A stretch of DNA of 64,000 bases, taken from Acidobacteriota bacterium. Lineage in GTDB: Bacteria > Acidobacteriota > Blastocatellia > UBA7656. Under the pieces are notes generated by a model that searched no databases, was not told the origin of the DNA, and saw nothing but the letters and a program-made list of their open reading frames with translations. The position numbers were made by a program, and so were the translations under genes. Position 1 is the first letter of the stretch. The number at the start of each line of letters is the position of its first letter. Below are positions 26,949 to 35,509 of the stretch, in pieces. The stretch lies in assembly GCA_016201275.1 (NCBI GenBank), contig JACQDB010000020.1, positions 17,952 to 81,951 of the forward strand, in the 5' to 3' direction.

Positions 26949-29102
26949 ATGAAATTATTTACTAAGAGGTCAATCTATAAGGTTCTCCCTGTACTGTTGG
27001 CCGTATTTTTTTTCACCACGAAAAGCCACGCCACCACTGCCATTTTGCTTACCGATGAGCAACTGGTGACCAGTTCCCGCGTCATCCTGACCGGCGAAGT
27101 GCAGGCGGTGAAAGCGGCCTTCGATGCCAATCAGGGAAACATTTATACCTATGTAAAAATTCAGGTCGCCGGAGTTTTGAAAGGCCATTTGCAGAATCAA
27201 CAAATTGTCTTCAAACAATTGGGCGGCACTGTTGGCGATCATTCCACCGTCATTTTTGGCGCGCCCGATTATCAAATCGGCGACCAGGTGCTACTGTTTC
27301 TGGACACCGCTTCAGACGGCACTTTACGAATCGCGCACCTGTTTCAAGGAAAGTACGACATCGCTTATGACGCCAGCCAAGATCGCCATATCGTCAAACG
27401 CGACCTCGATGGCGGCACCATCAATCTGCTCGGCGTTACCGCAAGCCCGGAGATTACCAACCAGGCGTCGCTGGCCAAATTTAACAAGAGAATCCGCAAG
27501 CTTCTCAACAGCCACGCGCTGGAAGTGCAGAGCTATGACGAGAAATACGCGCCCACCCCTATCGTAGAAATTCCGCCGGAGTATGTAGATGATCCGCCCG
27601 GTTCGATCAATCCGCAATACACTTTTTTAGGCAGCGGGTATCGCTGGACCGAACCGGACAGCAATCAACCCGTAGTCTATCGCGTCAACCCGACCGGAGC
27701 GCCCACGCCGGGTGGCGGCAACACCGAGATCAATCAGGCGCTGGCGGCCTGGACGAATGTGCAAACCACCGCGCTGGTCTTACAAAATGGCGGCAGCACC
27801 ACCTCTGGCGGCTTCAAAGCCGATGGCGTGACCGCCATCTCTTTCAATGATCCGAACAACCAAATCACCGACCCCGTAGGCTGCGCCGGCATACTGGCCA
27901 TCGGCGGCGTCTCCAGCGCCGGAGGCCCTTCGACCGTCATCGGCGGCAAAAGTTTCTATAAAATCTATGAAGGCGATGTCGTCTTCAATAACGGCTTTTC
28001 ATGTTTTCTAGGCAAATCCGCCAATCTGGCGGAAGTCGCTTGTCACGAAATTGGGCATACGCTGGGCTTCGGTCACAGCACGGATACAGCAGCCATCATG
28101 TACGCCTCGGCGCATGGCAACGGTCGCGGAGCCACCCTGGGAACCGATGATGTAGCTGTCGTCACCTTCCTCTATCCGGGTTCCAAGAGTGGCGGAACGC
28201 CGAGTGCGCCGAGTGCACCGACCGGCTTGAGCGCCGCCGCCAGCGGCAATACTTCGATCAATCTTTCGTGGCTCGATACCAGCACCAACGAACAGGGGTT
28301 TCGCTTGGAAAGAAAACTCGGCTCCGGCGGAACCTACGCGCAAATCGCCGACCTTCCGGCCAATCAAAATACCTTTGCGGATTCCGGCCTGCAAAGTAGC
28401 TCGACCTATTTTTATCGCGTCAGAGCCTATAACGCTGTAGGCGTTTCCGGCTACTCGAACGAAGCCTTTGCCACCACCGCCGCCGCCGCGCCTGCCGCAG
28501 ATAATGCCGCCTTCGTGTCGCAAGTGGTGTCATCGTCCATGTCGCCCGGTCAAGCGGTTGGGGTTTCCGTGACCATGCAAAACACCGGCACGACGACTTG
28601 GACAGCGAACAGCGTTTACAAACTCGGTTCGCAAAATCCCCAGGACAACACCACTTGGGGTTTGAATCGCGTCAATCTGACTGCATCGGTTGCGCCGGGC
28701 GCAAGCGTCACCTTCAGCTTCACAGTGACGGCTCCGGTCAATGCGGGAAATTACAATTTTCAATGGCGCATGATTAAAGAAGGAACCGCTTACTTCGGCT
28801 CGGCTTCCACCAATGTAGTGGTCAACGTCGCCGCGTCGGGAACGCCGGTTTCGATTACCACAACATTCTTGCCCTCGGCAACGCGGGGGCAACTCTACAG
28901 CCAGCAATTAGCGGCTACCGGCGGCACCCCGCCTTACGTCTGGTCGGTGAGCAGTGGAACACTGCCTCCCGGCTTGACCTTGAGCAGCGGCGGACTGTTA
29001 AGAGGCATACCTACCGTTGGCGGCACTTACTATTTCACGCTGACGGCGCGTGACCAAAACAGCCGCACCGCTTCCATGAGTTTCAAGATGGCGGTTCGCT
29101 AA
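26949..29102 (+). CDS. Secreted matrixin-like zinc metalloprotease with C-terminal Ig/FN3 domains
   Basis: From ATG 26949 (AGGAG 7 nt upstream) the product is 717 residues with a signal peptide (VLPVLLAVFFFTTKSHA). The catalytic motif HEIGHTLGFGH at 366-376 has three zinc-binding His and catalytic Glu367, and IMYA downstream is the Met-turn, as in M10 matrixins. The first 200 residues form a separate domain. After the catalytic domain come a fibronectin type III domain (about 420-505), an NBR1-like Ig domain with many Thr/Trp (about 515-615) and a putative Ig fold (about 625-717). It probably degrades extracellular protein, with the C-terminal domains for attachment. The frame runs 51 codons further upstream but lacks a ribosome site there. 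Confidence 0.9.
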   Translation: MKLFTKRSIYKVLPVLLAVFFFTTKSHATTAILLTDEQLVTSSRVILTGEVQAVKAAFDANQGNIYTYVKIQVAGVLKGHLQNQQIVFKQLGGTVGDHSTVIFGAPDYQIGDQVLLFLDTASDGTLRIAHLFQGKYDIAYDASQDRHIVKRDLDGGTINLLGVTASPEITNQASLAKFNKRIRKLLNSHALEVQSYDEKYAPTPIVEIPPEYVDDPPGSINPQYTFLGSGYRWTEPDSNQPVVYRVNPTGAPTPGGGNTEINQALAAWTNVQTTALVLQNGGSTTSGGFKADGVTAISFNDPNNQITDPVGCAGILAIGGVSSAGGPSTVIGGKSFYKIYEGDVVFNNGFSCFLGKSANLAEVACHEIGHTLGFGHSTDTAAIMYASAHGNGRGATLGTDDVAVVTFLYPGSKSGGTPSAPSAPTGLSAAASGNTSINLSWLDTSTNEQGFRLERKLGSGGTYAQIADLPANQNTFADSGLQSSSTYFYRVRAYNAVGVSGYSNEAFATTAAAAPAADNAAFVSQVVSSSMSPGQAVGVSVTMQNTGTTTWTANSVYKLGSQNPQDNTTWGLNRVNLTASVAPGASVTFSFTVTAPVNAGNYNFQWRMIKEGTAYFGSASTNVVVNVAASGTPVSITTTFLPSATRGQLYSQQLAATGGTPPYVWSVSSGTLPPGLTLSSGGLLRGIPTVGGTYYFTLTARDQNSRTASMSFKMAVR

Positions 29103-29122
29103 ACCCTGAACACTGATTCAGC

Positions 29123-29164
29123 AAAAGAGAAAGGCAGCCTTCAAAAGCTGCCTTTCTCTTTTTT
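29123..29164 (+). terminator. Rho-independent terminator of the metalloprotease gene
   Basis: AAAGAGAAAGGCAGC and GCTGCCTTTCTCTTT form a 15-bp stem around an 8-nt loop, ending in a run of T, 20 nt after the stop codon. Confidence 0.9.
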
Positions 29165-29283
29165 CATGGCACCAAGTGCAGAGGAATTTCATGCACAAGC
29201 CGGTTTCCTGTAAGGCTCTTGGCTCGACTTTGTACAATTTCAGATTGGACAACACCAATCAAGAACTGACATTGCGGCTCGCG

Positions 29284-29334
29284 CTTGGAATGATTGAACC
29301 TCACCTCAACAAGCTGAGGTTCAATCATTCCAAG
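29284..29334. repeat. Perfect 20-bp inverted repeat
   Basis: Two 20-nt arms (left from 29284, right ending 29334; left arm begins CTTGGAATGATTG) pair perfectly around an 11-nt loop in a gene-free stretch. No T-run follows on either strand. It may be the remnant of a mobile element or a transcribed hairpin. Confidence 0.75.
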
Positions 29335-29381
29335 GGGTGAAAAAGCCAATGAAATCAGGCTGTTTTGCCACTAAAAAATCT

Positions 29382-29500
29382 CCCAACGGAGAGCCGAGGC
29401 GGTTAGGCAATTCATCTGAATCCCCCAACGGAGAGCCGAGGCAGTTAGGCAATTCATCGGAATCCCCCCAACGGTAGTTGGGGGATGCTTAAAGTCCTAC
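29382..29500. repeat. Dispersed repeat: two 43-bp units plus a short palindrome
   Basis: Two units beginning CCAACGGAGAGCCGAGG lie 42-43 bp apart and lead into a palindrome CCCCCAACGGTAGTTGGGGG followed by ATGCTTAAAGTCC. The same arrangement recurs at 53149-53330, so this is a repeat family of the genome. Confidence 0.85.
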
Positions 29501-29614
29501 CTACACACCCAGCAAGCAAAGTTTTTTTGCCAGCCATCGGCGGGATTAGCAAGGCTGCTTCGCCTCTGAAAAATGTACAATGTCGAGCTTGGGATGGTGG
29601 ATGAAATAAAGTGC

Positions 29615-29661
29615 AATGCTCTGTACGGGCGACCACCGCAGGGCCGTGCGTACAGAGCATT
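29615..29661. repeat. REP-like inverted repeat
   Basis: A perfect 13-bp inverted repeat (AATGCTCTGTACG / CGTACAGAGCATT) encloses GGGCGACCACCGCAGGG. The inner motif recurs in reverse at about 51052-51076, after ilvE, so it is a dispersed palindromic element. Confidence 0.6.
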
Positions 29662-29667
29662 GGAAAA

Positions 29668-30615
29668 TCACTCATGGGCTGATGAAATTTCTTTGGTAAA
29701 TTTGGTGCGCGCATAGACCACTTGAAAGCCTTGGCGTTCAACATTTTTTTGCGACAGACTGCCGGGCAACGTCGTCACCATCGCCCACGGACAGCCTAGC
29801 GCCTGCGCGTAGCGTAAACGCATCTTCAACAAATCGGTTTGAATTCCCTGCCGACGGAATTGCGGCAAGGTGCTGGCACCGCCAAAAATGGCTACCTCAT
29901 CGCACATAAAAACCGCGCCGCCGCCTGCCGCTGTCTGCTTCACCCGCGCACCAAAGATCGCGCAATTCGCTTGCTGAAAACAGGTGATAAACAACTCTTT
30001 GAACGCTTGCGGAATCGCCGGGCTTTCCAAAGAACCTTGCGAGATTACCGCTGCAAACGCCTCTAGAGCGGTTTTTGTTTGGGATTACTGAAACCTCAAA
30101 CCCGTTGAGCGGCGGTCTCTGACCGGCGCGGTCGAAGACCGCTGCTCAACGATAAGGGGTTCCGTACACCCATATGAAAACCGCTCTATATCTTCTTCAC
30201 CGACTCGTTGCACATGATTTGACAAGGCATCAGAAAACACTTCGTCACTGCCAATGCGCCGGGCTAGAACATTAGAAACTTCGCTGATTTGATAGCCGCG
30301 CCGGATTAACATTTTTAACAGATTAATGTCCGCCAGATGACAGACCTCGACATTCACCGCCGCCTTGCGCTGTTGATAAAAAGCTTCCAGCCGATCAAGC
30401 TGGGCTTCACTGAAATCGTCATCAAATCCCAACGCGAAAATCTGCGTCAACGGCGACTCCACTCCGGCAAAGACCGCATAACCGCTGCCGATCTTTTCAT
30501 AACCCGCTGTCGAATCGGCAAACAAGCGCTGGTGCGTCCGCACAAATTCAAGCTGGTTGAGAGCCTCGGCGGTTTCCAGTTTTACGGCCAGTTCTTTGGT
30601 TGTATGAATTTTCAT
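29668..30615 (-). pseudogene. GNAT-type acetyltransferase gene split by a miniature element
   Basis: The N-terminal part (from ATG 30615, MKIHTTKELAVKLETAEALN, through VQRVGEEDI) and the C-terminal part (EAFAAVISQGSL through ISSAHE, stop at 29668) form one GNAT-like protein of about 290 residues once the insert is removed. The C-terminal half has the acetyl-CoA-binding pattern FGGASTLPQFRRQGIQTDLL. The insert at 30066-30186 introduces a stop at 30085, so the gene is broken, although a truncated N-terminal product or a restart at TTG 30030 cannot be excluded. Confidence 0.8.
30066..30186. mobile_element. 121-bp MITE-like element with terminal inverted repeats and TA target duplication
   Basis: The ends GAGCGGTTTT and AAAACCGCTC are perfect inverted repeats and TA flanks both sides (30064-30065, 30187-30188), the footprint of IS630/Tc1-mariner transposition. 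The centre is a palindrome (GTTGAGCGGCGGTCT opposite AGACCGCTGCTCAAC). No transposase is encoded. Removing the element and one TA restores the reading frame GAT ATA GAG GCG of the host gene. Confidence 0.87.
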
Positions 30616-30738
30616 GCAGCACTGTCCCTGATTGAATTGGGGAAAGGTGAACCGATTGGTGGCGTTACGATTGACGAATCAGCGGCAAACCCGTGATGGT
30701 CAATAGACCTACTTCCTGCTGGCTCGCAGTCCGCTGGC

Positions 30739-31764
30739 TTATCCCGCTTGCAGAGTTTGGGTGTTGATATTCTGCATATGTCTGACGGCGGCTTGATAGC
30801 GTTCCAGGTAGAGGGAAAAATCTTCTTGCGATGACGGGAACATACCGTACCAGAAATAATCGAAACGGTCGGTCATATAACTCATCGCCGGAAGGAGCGA
30901 GGAAAACTTTGCCACCATCGAAAGGTATTCGCGGTTCGTCGCATGAGTATGCAATTCGATTAAATTGCGCTCCGACATTTCATACAAAAACGCGATGTAC
31001 AGTTTGCGAACCCCCAGACGAAAATCTCCGGCCTTGGCTGCCGCCATCGCGGCCTCGGCCAAATCGCTCGGACTGGCATCTTCTTCGATCTCTTCGCCCA
31101 GCACCGTCTTCTTTTTCGCTTTCTTCTTCGTCGGTTTGTATTTCCAGATCATGTGAATGATGAAATAGGCGACGATGGCCGCCACCACGAAGAAGATGAA
31201 TTTGAATAAACCGCTGCCCGCATTGCCCGCCCCAAAGAGCGCCGTCATGATGCGCGTCCAGATTCTCGTAATTAGGTCCAACACCGCTTTGCGAAGCTTT
31301 TTGATCTTTGCGGCGAGGGGATTTTCTTTCTTGTCGCGATACTGTTCCTGCGCCAATATGTTTTTCAAGCGCTCTTGCATGGCGGCTTTATTGGCGTCCG
31401 CCCGCGAAATGTCCTCGGCATCTTGCAGATGATGATCGAGCGCCTCCAGCCAGCCCCGAACTTCGGTCAACAACAGATCGCGTGCGGCTTTCTGTTTTTC
31501 CGCCACGGCTAAATCCAGATGCTGATGCAACCATTCGTTATCCACGTTGATGACGCGGCCTTGCAATTCAACCGGCTCGGTTTTCGGCAACAACTTTTTC
31601 ACGTAGTCCACGCCTTCTTCGGCGTAGTTGTCATCTTTTTGTATGCGCTTGATCTGCTCGGCGGCTCTGGCAACGCGCTTTTCATAGTCCAACAACGAGG
31701 CGGCGGCGGCAGCTATGCCAACGCACCACAGCAGCAGACCAATTGTCATCAACACTCTTTTCAT
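30739..31764 (-). CDS. DUF4129-containing membrane protein
   Basis: From ATG 31764 the product is 341 residues: a signal peptide or N-terminal helix, a helical extracytoplasmic region (about 20-150), a transmembrane segment (FIFFVVAAIVAYFIIHMIW near 190-210), a Lys-rich stretch, and a C-terminal cytoplasmic DUF4129 domain with the YIAFLYEMSERNLIELHTHATNREYL block. Such proteins often sit beside transglutaminase-like or MoxR modules, which are not seen here. GTG at 31779 is an alternative start. The gene follows 31838-33118 by about 70 nt on the same strand, so the two are probably an operon. Confidence 0.85.
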   Translation of the reverse strand: MKRVLMTIGLLLWCVGIAAAAASLLDYEKRVARAAEQIKRIQKDDNYAEEGVDYVKKLLPKTEPVELQGRVINVDNEWLHQHLDLAVAEKQKAARDLLLTEVRGWLEALDHHLQDAEDISRADANKAAMQERLKNILAQEQYRDKKENPLAAKIKKLRKAVLDLITRIWTRIMTALFGAGNAGSGLFKFIFFVVAAIVAYFIIHMIWKYKPTKKKAKKKTVLGEEIEEDASPSDLAEAAMAAAKAGDFRLGVRKLYIAFLYEMSERNLIELHTHATNREYLSMVAKFSSLLPAMSYMTDRFDYFWYGMFPSSQEDFSLYLERYQAAVRHMQNINTQTLQAG

Positions 31765-31837
31765 CGAATCAGTATTCACAAGAAAAATTAGCGATGCGCT
31801 CGTTCAATTTACCAGAATCAGCCACGGCTGGCGAACC

Positions 31838-33118
31838 TTACAGCAGCGCTGGCGTGCCACAACGCATACAAAATCTGGCTTCTGGTTCGAACTTCGCGCC
31901 GCATTGAAAACAGAACTGCGCCGCTTCCGGGGACGCCCACTGACCCGCTGCACTCTTCAATGGTGGAGCGGTTGGCCGATTCTCGTGCGCTGGCGCAGGC
32001 GTTGGCGTTGCAACATTCGGCGGCACGGGATGCGGCGGCGGTCGCCAACCGGCAAGCCCCAACGGACTGGTCTGCACGAAAACTCGCCCCTGCGGATTGG
32101 CATACGGTACGGGATAACCCATCACCACTGTCTGCCTGGGCGCTTGCCAATAAAATCCGGGGTTCACTTCTCGCGCCAGCAGTTCCAAATCATACGCCTC
32201 TTTACGCACTCGACTATCGAAATACAACAAGGTGTAAGCGACAATCCAAATCGGCAGCGCCAGCAGATTCGAGATCTGACTGAACGAGGTGTAAAGAATA
32301 TTCCAGGTCGGCGAAACCATAAACTCGGCGGTCAGTATGCCCGTCATATACAGCCCCGTCATTACCGGCAAAGTCAGCGCCGCCAGCAAAGACAACGACA
32401 CGAAGTAAGTAAACAAAACGATGCCGCCGACGCGATACCAGTTCCCTTTGCCTAAATTCATCGCCCGCCCCAACGATAGCCCGGCGCTCTGCCCTTCGAT
32501 CATCATCACCTGCGGCAGAAACACGATGCGAGCAATCACCCACAACGCCCCGGCGATGCCTAAACCAACGGCAACCAAGGCGGCGATGCCGGTGAAGGTG
32601 GCGACCAGCCACGGCGGCATTTCTGAAGAAGCCGTTACGCCGATTAACACGGCGGCAATTAAAAAGACGATGATAAAAATTACCGACAGGATGAAATAGA
32701 CCACTATCAAAATGACGATGCTCAACAAGCCCAGCAAAAAGATGTCGCCGATTCGTTTGCGCGCTGCCGCAAAGCATTTGCGAAAGGTGATGCTTTCGTC
32801 AAGCATGATGTGATCGCCAATGACGCGGGACATTCCGCACACCGTCAACAGCAGGATAAATAGCCACACCGGATAAAGCAGTCCGCCCACCGCCATCATC
32901 ATTATGGCGACCGGCGAAGTTTCCGGCACGCCCGCTTCGACGCTGCCGAGAACCACTTTGGAATAGCCAAACAAAAAGGTTGTCGAAGCGAGATAGCCGA
33001 TAAAACTGGGAACCGCAACGATGGACAGCAAGGGCGCAAAGTTACGCCGATAAATCCGCACCGCACGGTCTATCACATCGCCTGTGGACATGGGTTCGAG
33101 TATAGTGAAATTCGCCAT
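31838..33118 (-). CDS. Multi-pass membrane protein with C-terminal zinc ribbon
   Basis: The 426-residue product opens with ILEPMSTGDVIDRAVRIYRRNFAPLL, a sequence seen in membrane proteins related to the GDPD membrane-domain (DUF975-like) group, followed by about six transmembrane helices to residue 310. A Pro-rich tail leads to a zinc ribbon with two CxxC pairs (FCFQCG and FCMRCG) at the extreme C-terminus. No enzyme motif is visible. It lies upstream of the DUF4129 gene; both are probably transcribed together. Function unknown. Confidence 0.82.
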   Translation of the reverse strand: MANFTILEPMSTGDVIDRAVRIYRRNFAPLLSIVAVPSFIGYLASTTFLFGYSKVVLGSVEAGVPETSPVAIMMMAVGGLLYPVWLFILLLTVCGMSRVIGDHIMLDESITFRKCFAAARKRIGDIFLLGLLSIVILIVVYFILSVIFIIVFLIAAVLIGVTASSEMPPWLVATFTGIAALVAVGLGIAGALWVIARIVFLPQVMMIEGQSAGLSLGRAMNLGKGNWYRVGGIVLFTYFVSLSLLAALTLPVMTGLYMTGILTAEFMVSPTWNILYTSFSQISNLLALPIWIVAYTLLYFDSRVRKEAYDLELLAREVNPGFYWQAPRQTVVMGYPVPYANPQGRVFVQTSPLGLAGWRPPPHPVPPNVATPTPAPAHENRPTAPPLKSAAGQWASPEAAQFCFQCGAKFEPEARFCMRCGTPALL

Positions 33119-33222
33119 CGGGTTTCCGGCTTCAGCTTTCGCTTGCGACTTTCCGATTCTTTCCGTTCAAGCATAAACCGGAACCGTAGAAACGCAATAA
33201 CAAAAACCGACTCGTGAATTTT

Positions 33223-35304
33223 TTACTTTGCATCAGGCGGGACAGCCGCCGGGTTGTGGTTCAAATATTTATCGAACCAATACAATTGCCAGTTCAAGCT
33301 TTCGACCAGGTGGCGCGGTTCGCCGGTGCGCGTCAAGTTGTGATTCTCGCGCGGAAAGATAACCAACTCCGCTGTCGCGCCATAAAACTTCAAAGCGCGA
33401 AACCACTGCTCGCCCTGTTCAAGCGGCACGCGATAATCGTTGTCCGAATGTAGTATCAAAATCGGCGTCTTCACATTCTTGGCATATTGCAAAGGCGAAC
33501 GCTCCCAATAAAGTTCGAACTTCTCGAACAGGTCGCCGCCAAAATCACGCTTGTGGCCATAAGCGCCGTCGCGTGTGCCTTCGTCACTGATGAAATTCAC
33601 CACGCTGCGAAGCGTCACCGCTGCCTTGAACAGTTGGGTGTGACCGACTATCCAGTTGGTCAAAAAACCGCCGTAGCTGCCGCCCGTCACACCCAATCGC
33701 TCGCGGTCTATCCAGTCGTACTTTTTCAAAATCGTTTCGACGCCGTTCATCACGTCCACATAATCTTTGCCGCCCCATTCGTTCTTGATGCCGCGCTCGA
33801 ATTTTTCGCCGTAGCCGGTTGAGCCGCGCGGATTGGTGAAAAATACCGCCCAGCCGTTGGCCGCATAGACTTGAAATTCATGCAGCCACTCCACGCCGTA
33901 CATTCCCGCCGGGCCGCCGTGAATGCTCAACACCATAGGATATTTTGCGCCAGCTTTCCAACCTCTGGGCTTGACGAAAAATCCGTCAACGTCCCAACCA
34001 TCCGCGCCCTTGTAGCTCAGGCGCTCGACCTCCATCAATTCCAGTTGCGGCCACCATCGCTCATTCAAATGGGTCAGCTTTCTGCCCGTCGTTGCGCTGG
34101 TGTCGGCGACCATATCCAACACATATAGATCATCGAGATGGGTGAAATCGTTGGCCATAAAAACCAGCTTGCGCGTTTTATCGCTGATGACGAAATTGCG
34201 AACGGCGTGTGCGCCTTTGGTGATTGGCTTTAACTCTTGGCTCGCCACAGCAACGCGAAAGACCTGCGTTTCGCCTTTCACACCGGCATCAAAATAGAGC
34301 GCCTTGCCGTCTTCCGCCCACGTCAAATTGGCGGGGATCAAATCGAGATCGTTCACCGCCAGAATTGCCGCGCTATTGCCGACGCTTGCGGCCAGCCAGA
34401 TTTTCGGATGACTGCTCTCAACGACGCTGCCTATAAAAGCGAGGGTCTTGCCATCGGGCGACCAGCGCGGCGAGTAGTCTGGTTCCGGGTGATCGGAAAT
34501 TTTCGTGAGTGGTCCGCCGTCCGCCGGAATGACGAAAACATCGGTGTTGCGGTCGCCATCGAAAGCCTTGCCGGTGCGATTCGAGACAAACGCTAGGTGT
34601 GCGCCATCGGGCGACCATTGCGGGTCGCTGTCGTCCCAATCGTTGCCCGAAGTAAGCACTTTGGTGTTGCCGTTTTCAACCTCAACCACAAAGAGGTGGC
34701 TGCGTTTATCATCGAACCAGCCGCTGTCGTTGAATTTGTAGGAGATGTGTTTGTAGTGGCGCACGTCGCTGCGTTCGCGGTTGTCGGTGCGGTTGTCGCT
34801 GGGGCCGACGCGGCTCACGCAGACCAGGCGTTTGCCATCCGGCGACCATTGAAAACTGCTCACGCCATTTTTGAAACTGGTGAGGCGATGCGGTTCGCCG
34901 CCCTGCATGGACAACGACCAGACCTGCGGCCTCACTGTCTCGCCAGTCTCGTTTGCCGAGGGTCGCGCCGAAATGAAAGCGAGAGCTTGGCCGTCTGGAC
35001 TCCAGCGCGGCGCATGGGAAGATAGATGACTCGCGGTCAATTGTCGCGGCGGCGTTGCGCTATCCAGAGGGGTCAGCCATATAGATGAAAAGCGGCGGTT
35101 CTGTTTGCGATCAACGGTGGTGACGACATAAGCGACGCGCTCGCCATCGGGGGCCATTTGCGGGTCGCTCAAAAATTGAAAGGCATAATAATCTTCCGGG
35201 GTGATACCGCGTTTGTTGGCCTGCTGCGAAGTTCCCGCCATCAGGCTCGATGAAATAATCAGCGCGATCAAGAGCGCGACTGAGAGTTTCAAAATTCTTT
35301 TCAT
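33223..35304 (-). CDS. Exported S9 family prolyl oligopeptidase-type peptidase
   Basis: From ATG 35304 the product is 693 residues with a signal peptide (LKLSVALLIALIISSSLMAG). The N-terminal half is a seven-bladed propeller with repeated WSPDGxxLAF units; the C-terminal half is the alpha/beta hydrolase with Ser in TGGSYGGFLTNW, Asp in HSDNDYRVP and His in ENHNL. These are the catalytic triad of acylaminoacyl-peptidase/dipeptidyl-peptidase-like S9C enzymes that trim peptides. The ribosome site is a weak purine run. It follows the penicillin acylase-family gene, with a large hairpin between. Confidence 0.92.
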   Translation of the reverse strand: MKRILKLSVALLIALIISSSLMAGTSQQANKRGITPEDYYAFQFLSDPQMAPDGERVAYVVTTVDRKQNRRFSSIWLTPLDSATPPRQLTASHLSSHAPRWSPDGQALAFISARPSANETGETVRPQVWSLSMQGGEPHRLTSFKNGVSSFQWSPDGKRLVCVSRVGPSDNRTDNRERSDVRHYKHISYKFNDSGWFDDKRSHLFVVEVENGNTKVLTSGNDWDDSDPQWSPDGAHLAFVSNRTGKAFDGDRNTDVFVIPADGGPLTKISDHPEPDYSPRWSPDGKTLAFIGSVVESSHPKIWLAASVGNSAAILAVNDLDLIPANLTWAEDGKALYFDAGVKGETQVFRVAVASQELKPITKGAHAVRNFVISDKTRKLVFMANDFTHLDDLYVLDMVADTSATTGRKLTHLNERWWPQLELMEVERLSYKGADGWDVDGFFVKPRGWKAGAKYPMVLSIHGGPAGMYGVEWLHEFQVYAANGWAVFFTNPRGSTGYGEKFERGIKNEWGGKDYVDVMNGVETILKKYDWIDRERLGVTGGSYGGFLTNWIVGHTQLFKAAVTLRSVVNFISDEGTRDGAYGHKRDFGGDLFEKFELYWERSPLQYAKNVKTPILILHSDNDYRVPLEQGEQWFRALKFYGATAELVIFPRENHNLTRTGEPRHLVESLNWQLYWFDKYLNHNPAAVPPDAK

Positions 35305-35344
35305 AGCTTTTTCTTTTTCAAAATTGATTGAGTAATTTTGTGAA

Positions 35345-35453
35345 CCAAGGCTCGGCAACAAGCCTTGGATTTTGCGAGTCTTGGCGGCTTGGCGGCTTGG
35401 TGCGAACCGGCGGTATCACCAGCGCCCCTCAATATTCACGCCAAGCCGCCAAG
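35345..35453. other. Two inverted repeats between acylase and S9 peptidase genes
   Basis: A perfect 15-bp inverted repeat (CTTGGCGGCTTGGCG at 35380, complement at 35439-35453) with a 44-nt loop, and an 8-bp hairpin (CCAAGGCT / AGCCTTGG, 35345-35368), fill the 205-nt spacer. Either may end or protect the acylase transcript; no T-run is present. Confidence 0.5.
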
Positions 35454-35509
35454 CAAACGCAAAGCAATGAACAAAGAAGGGCGATTATTGATCGCCCTCT
35501 GAAATCAAT

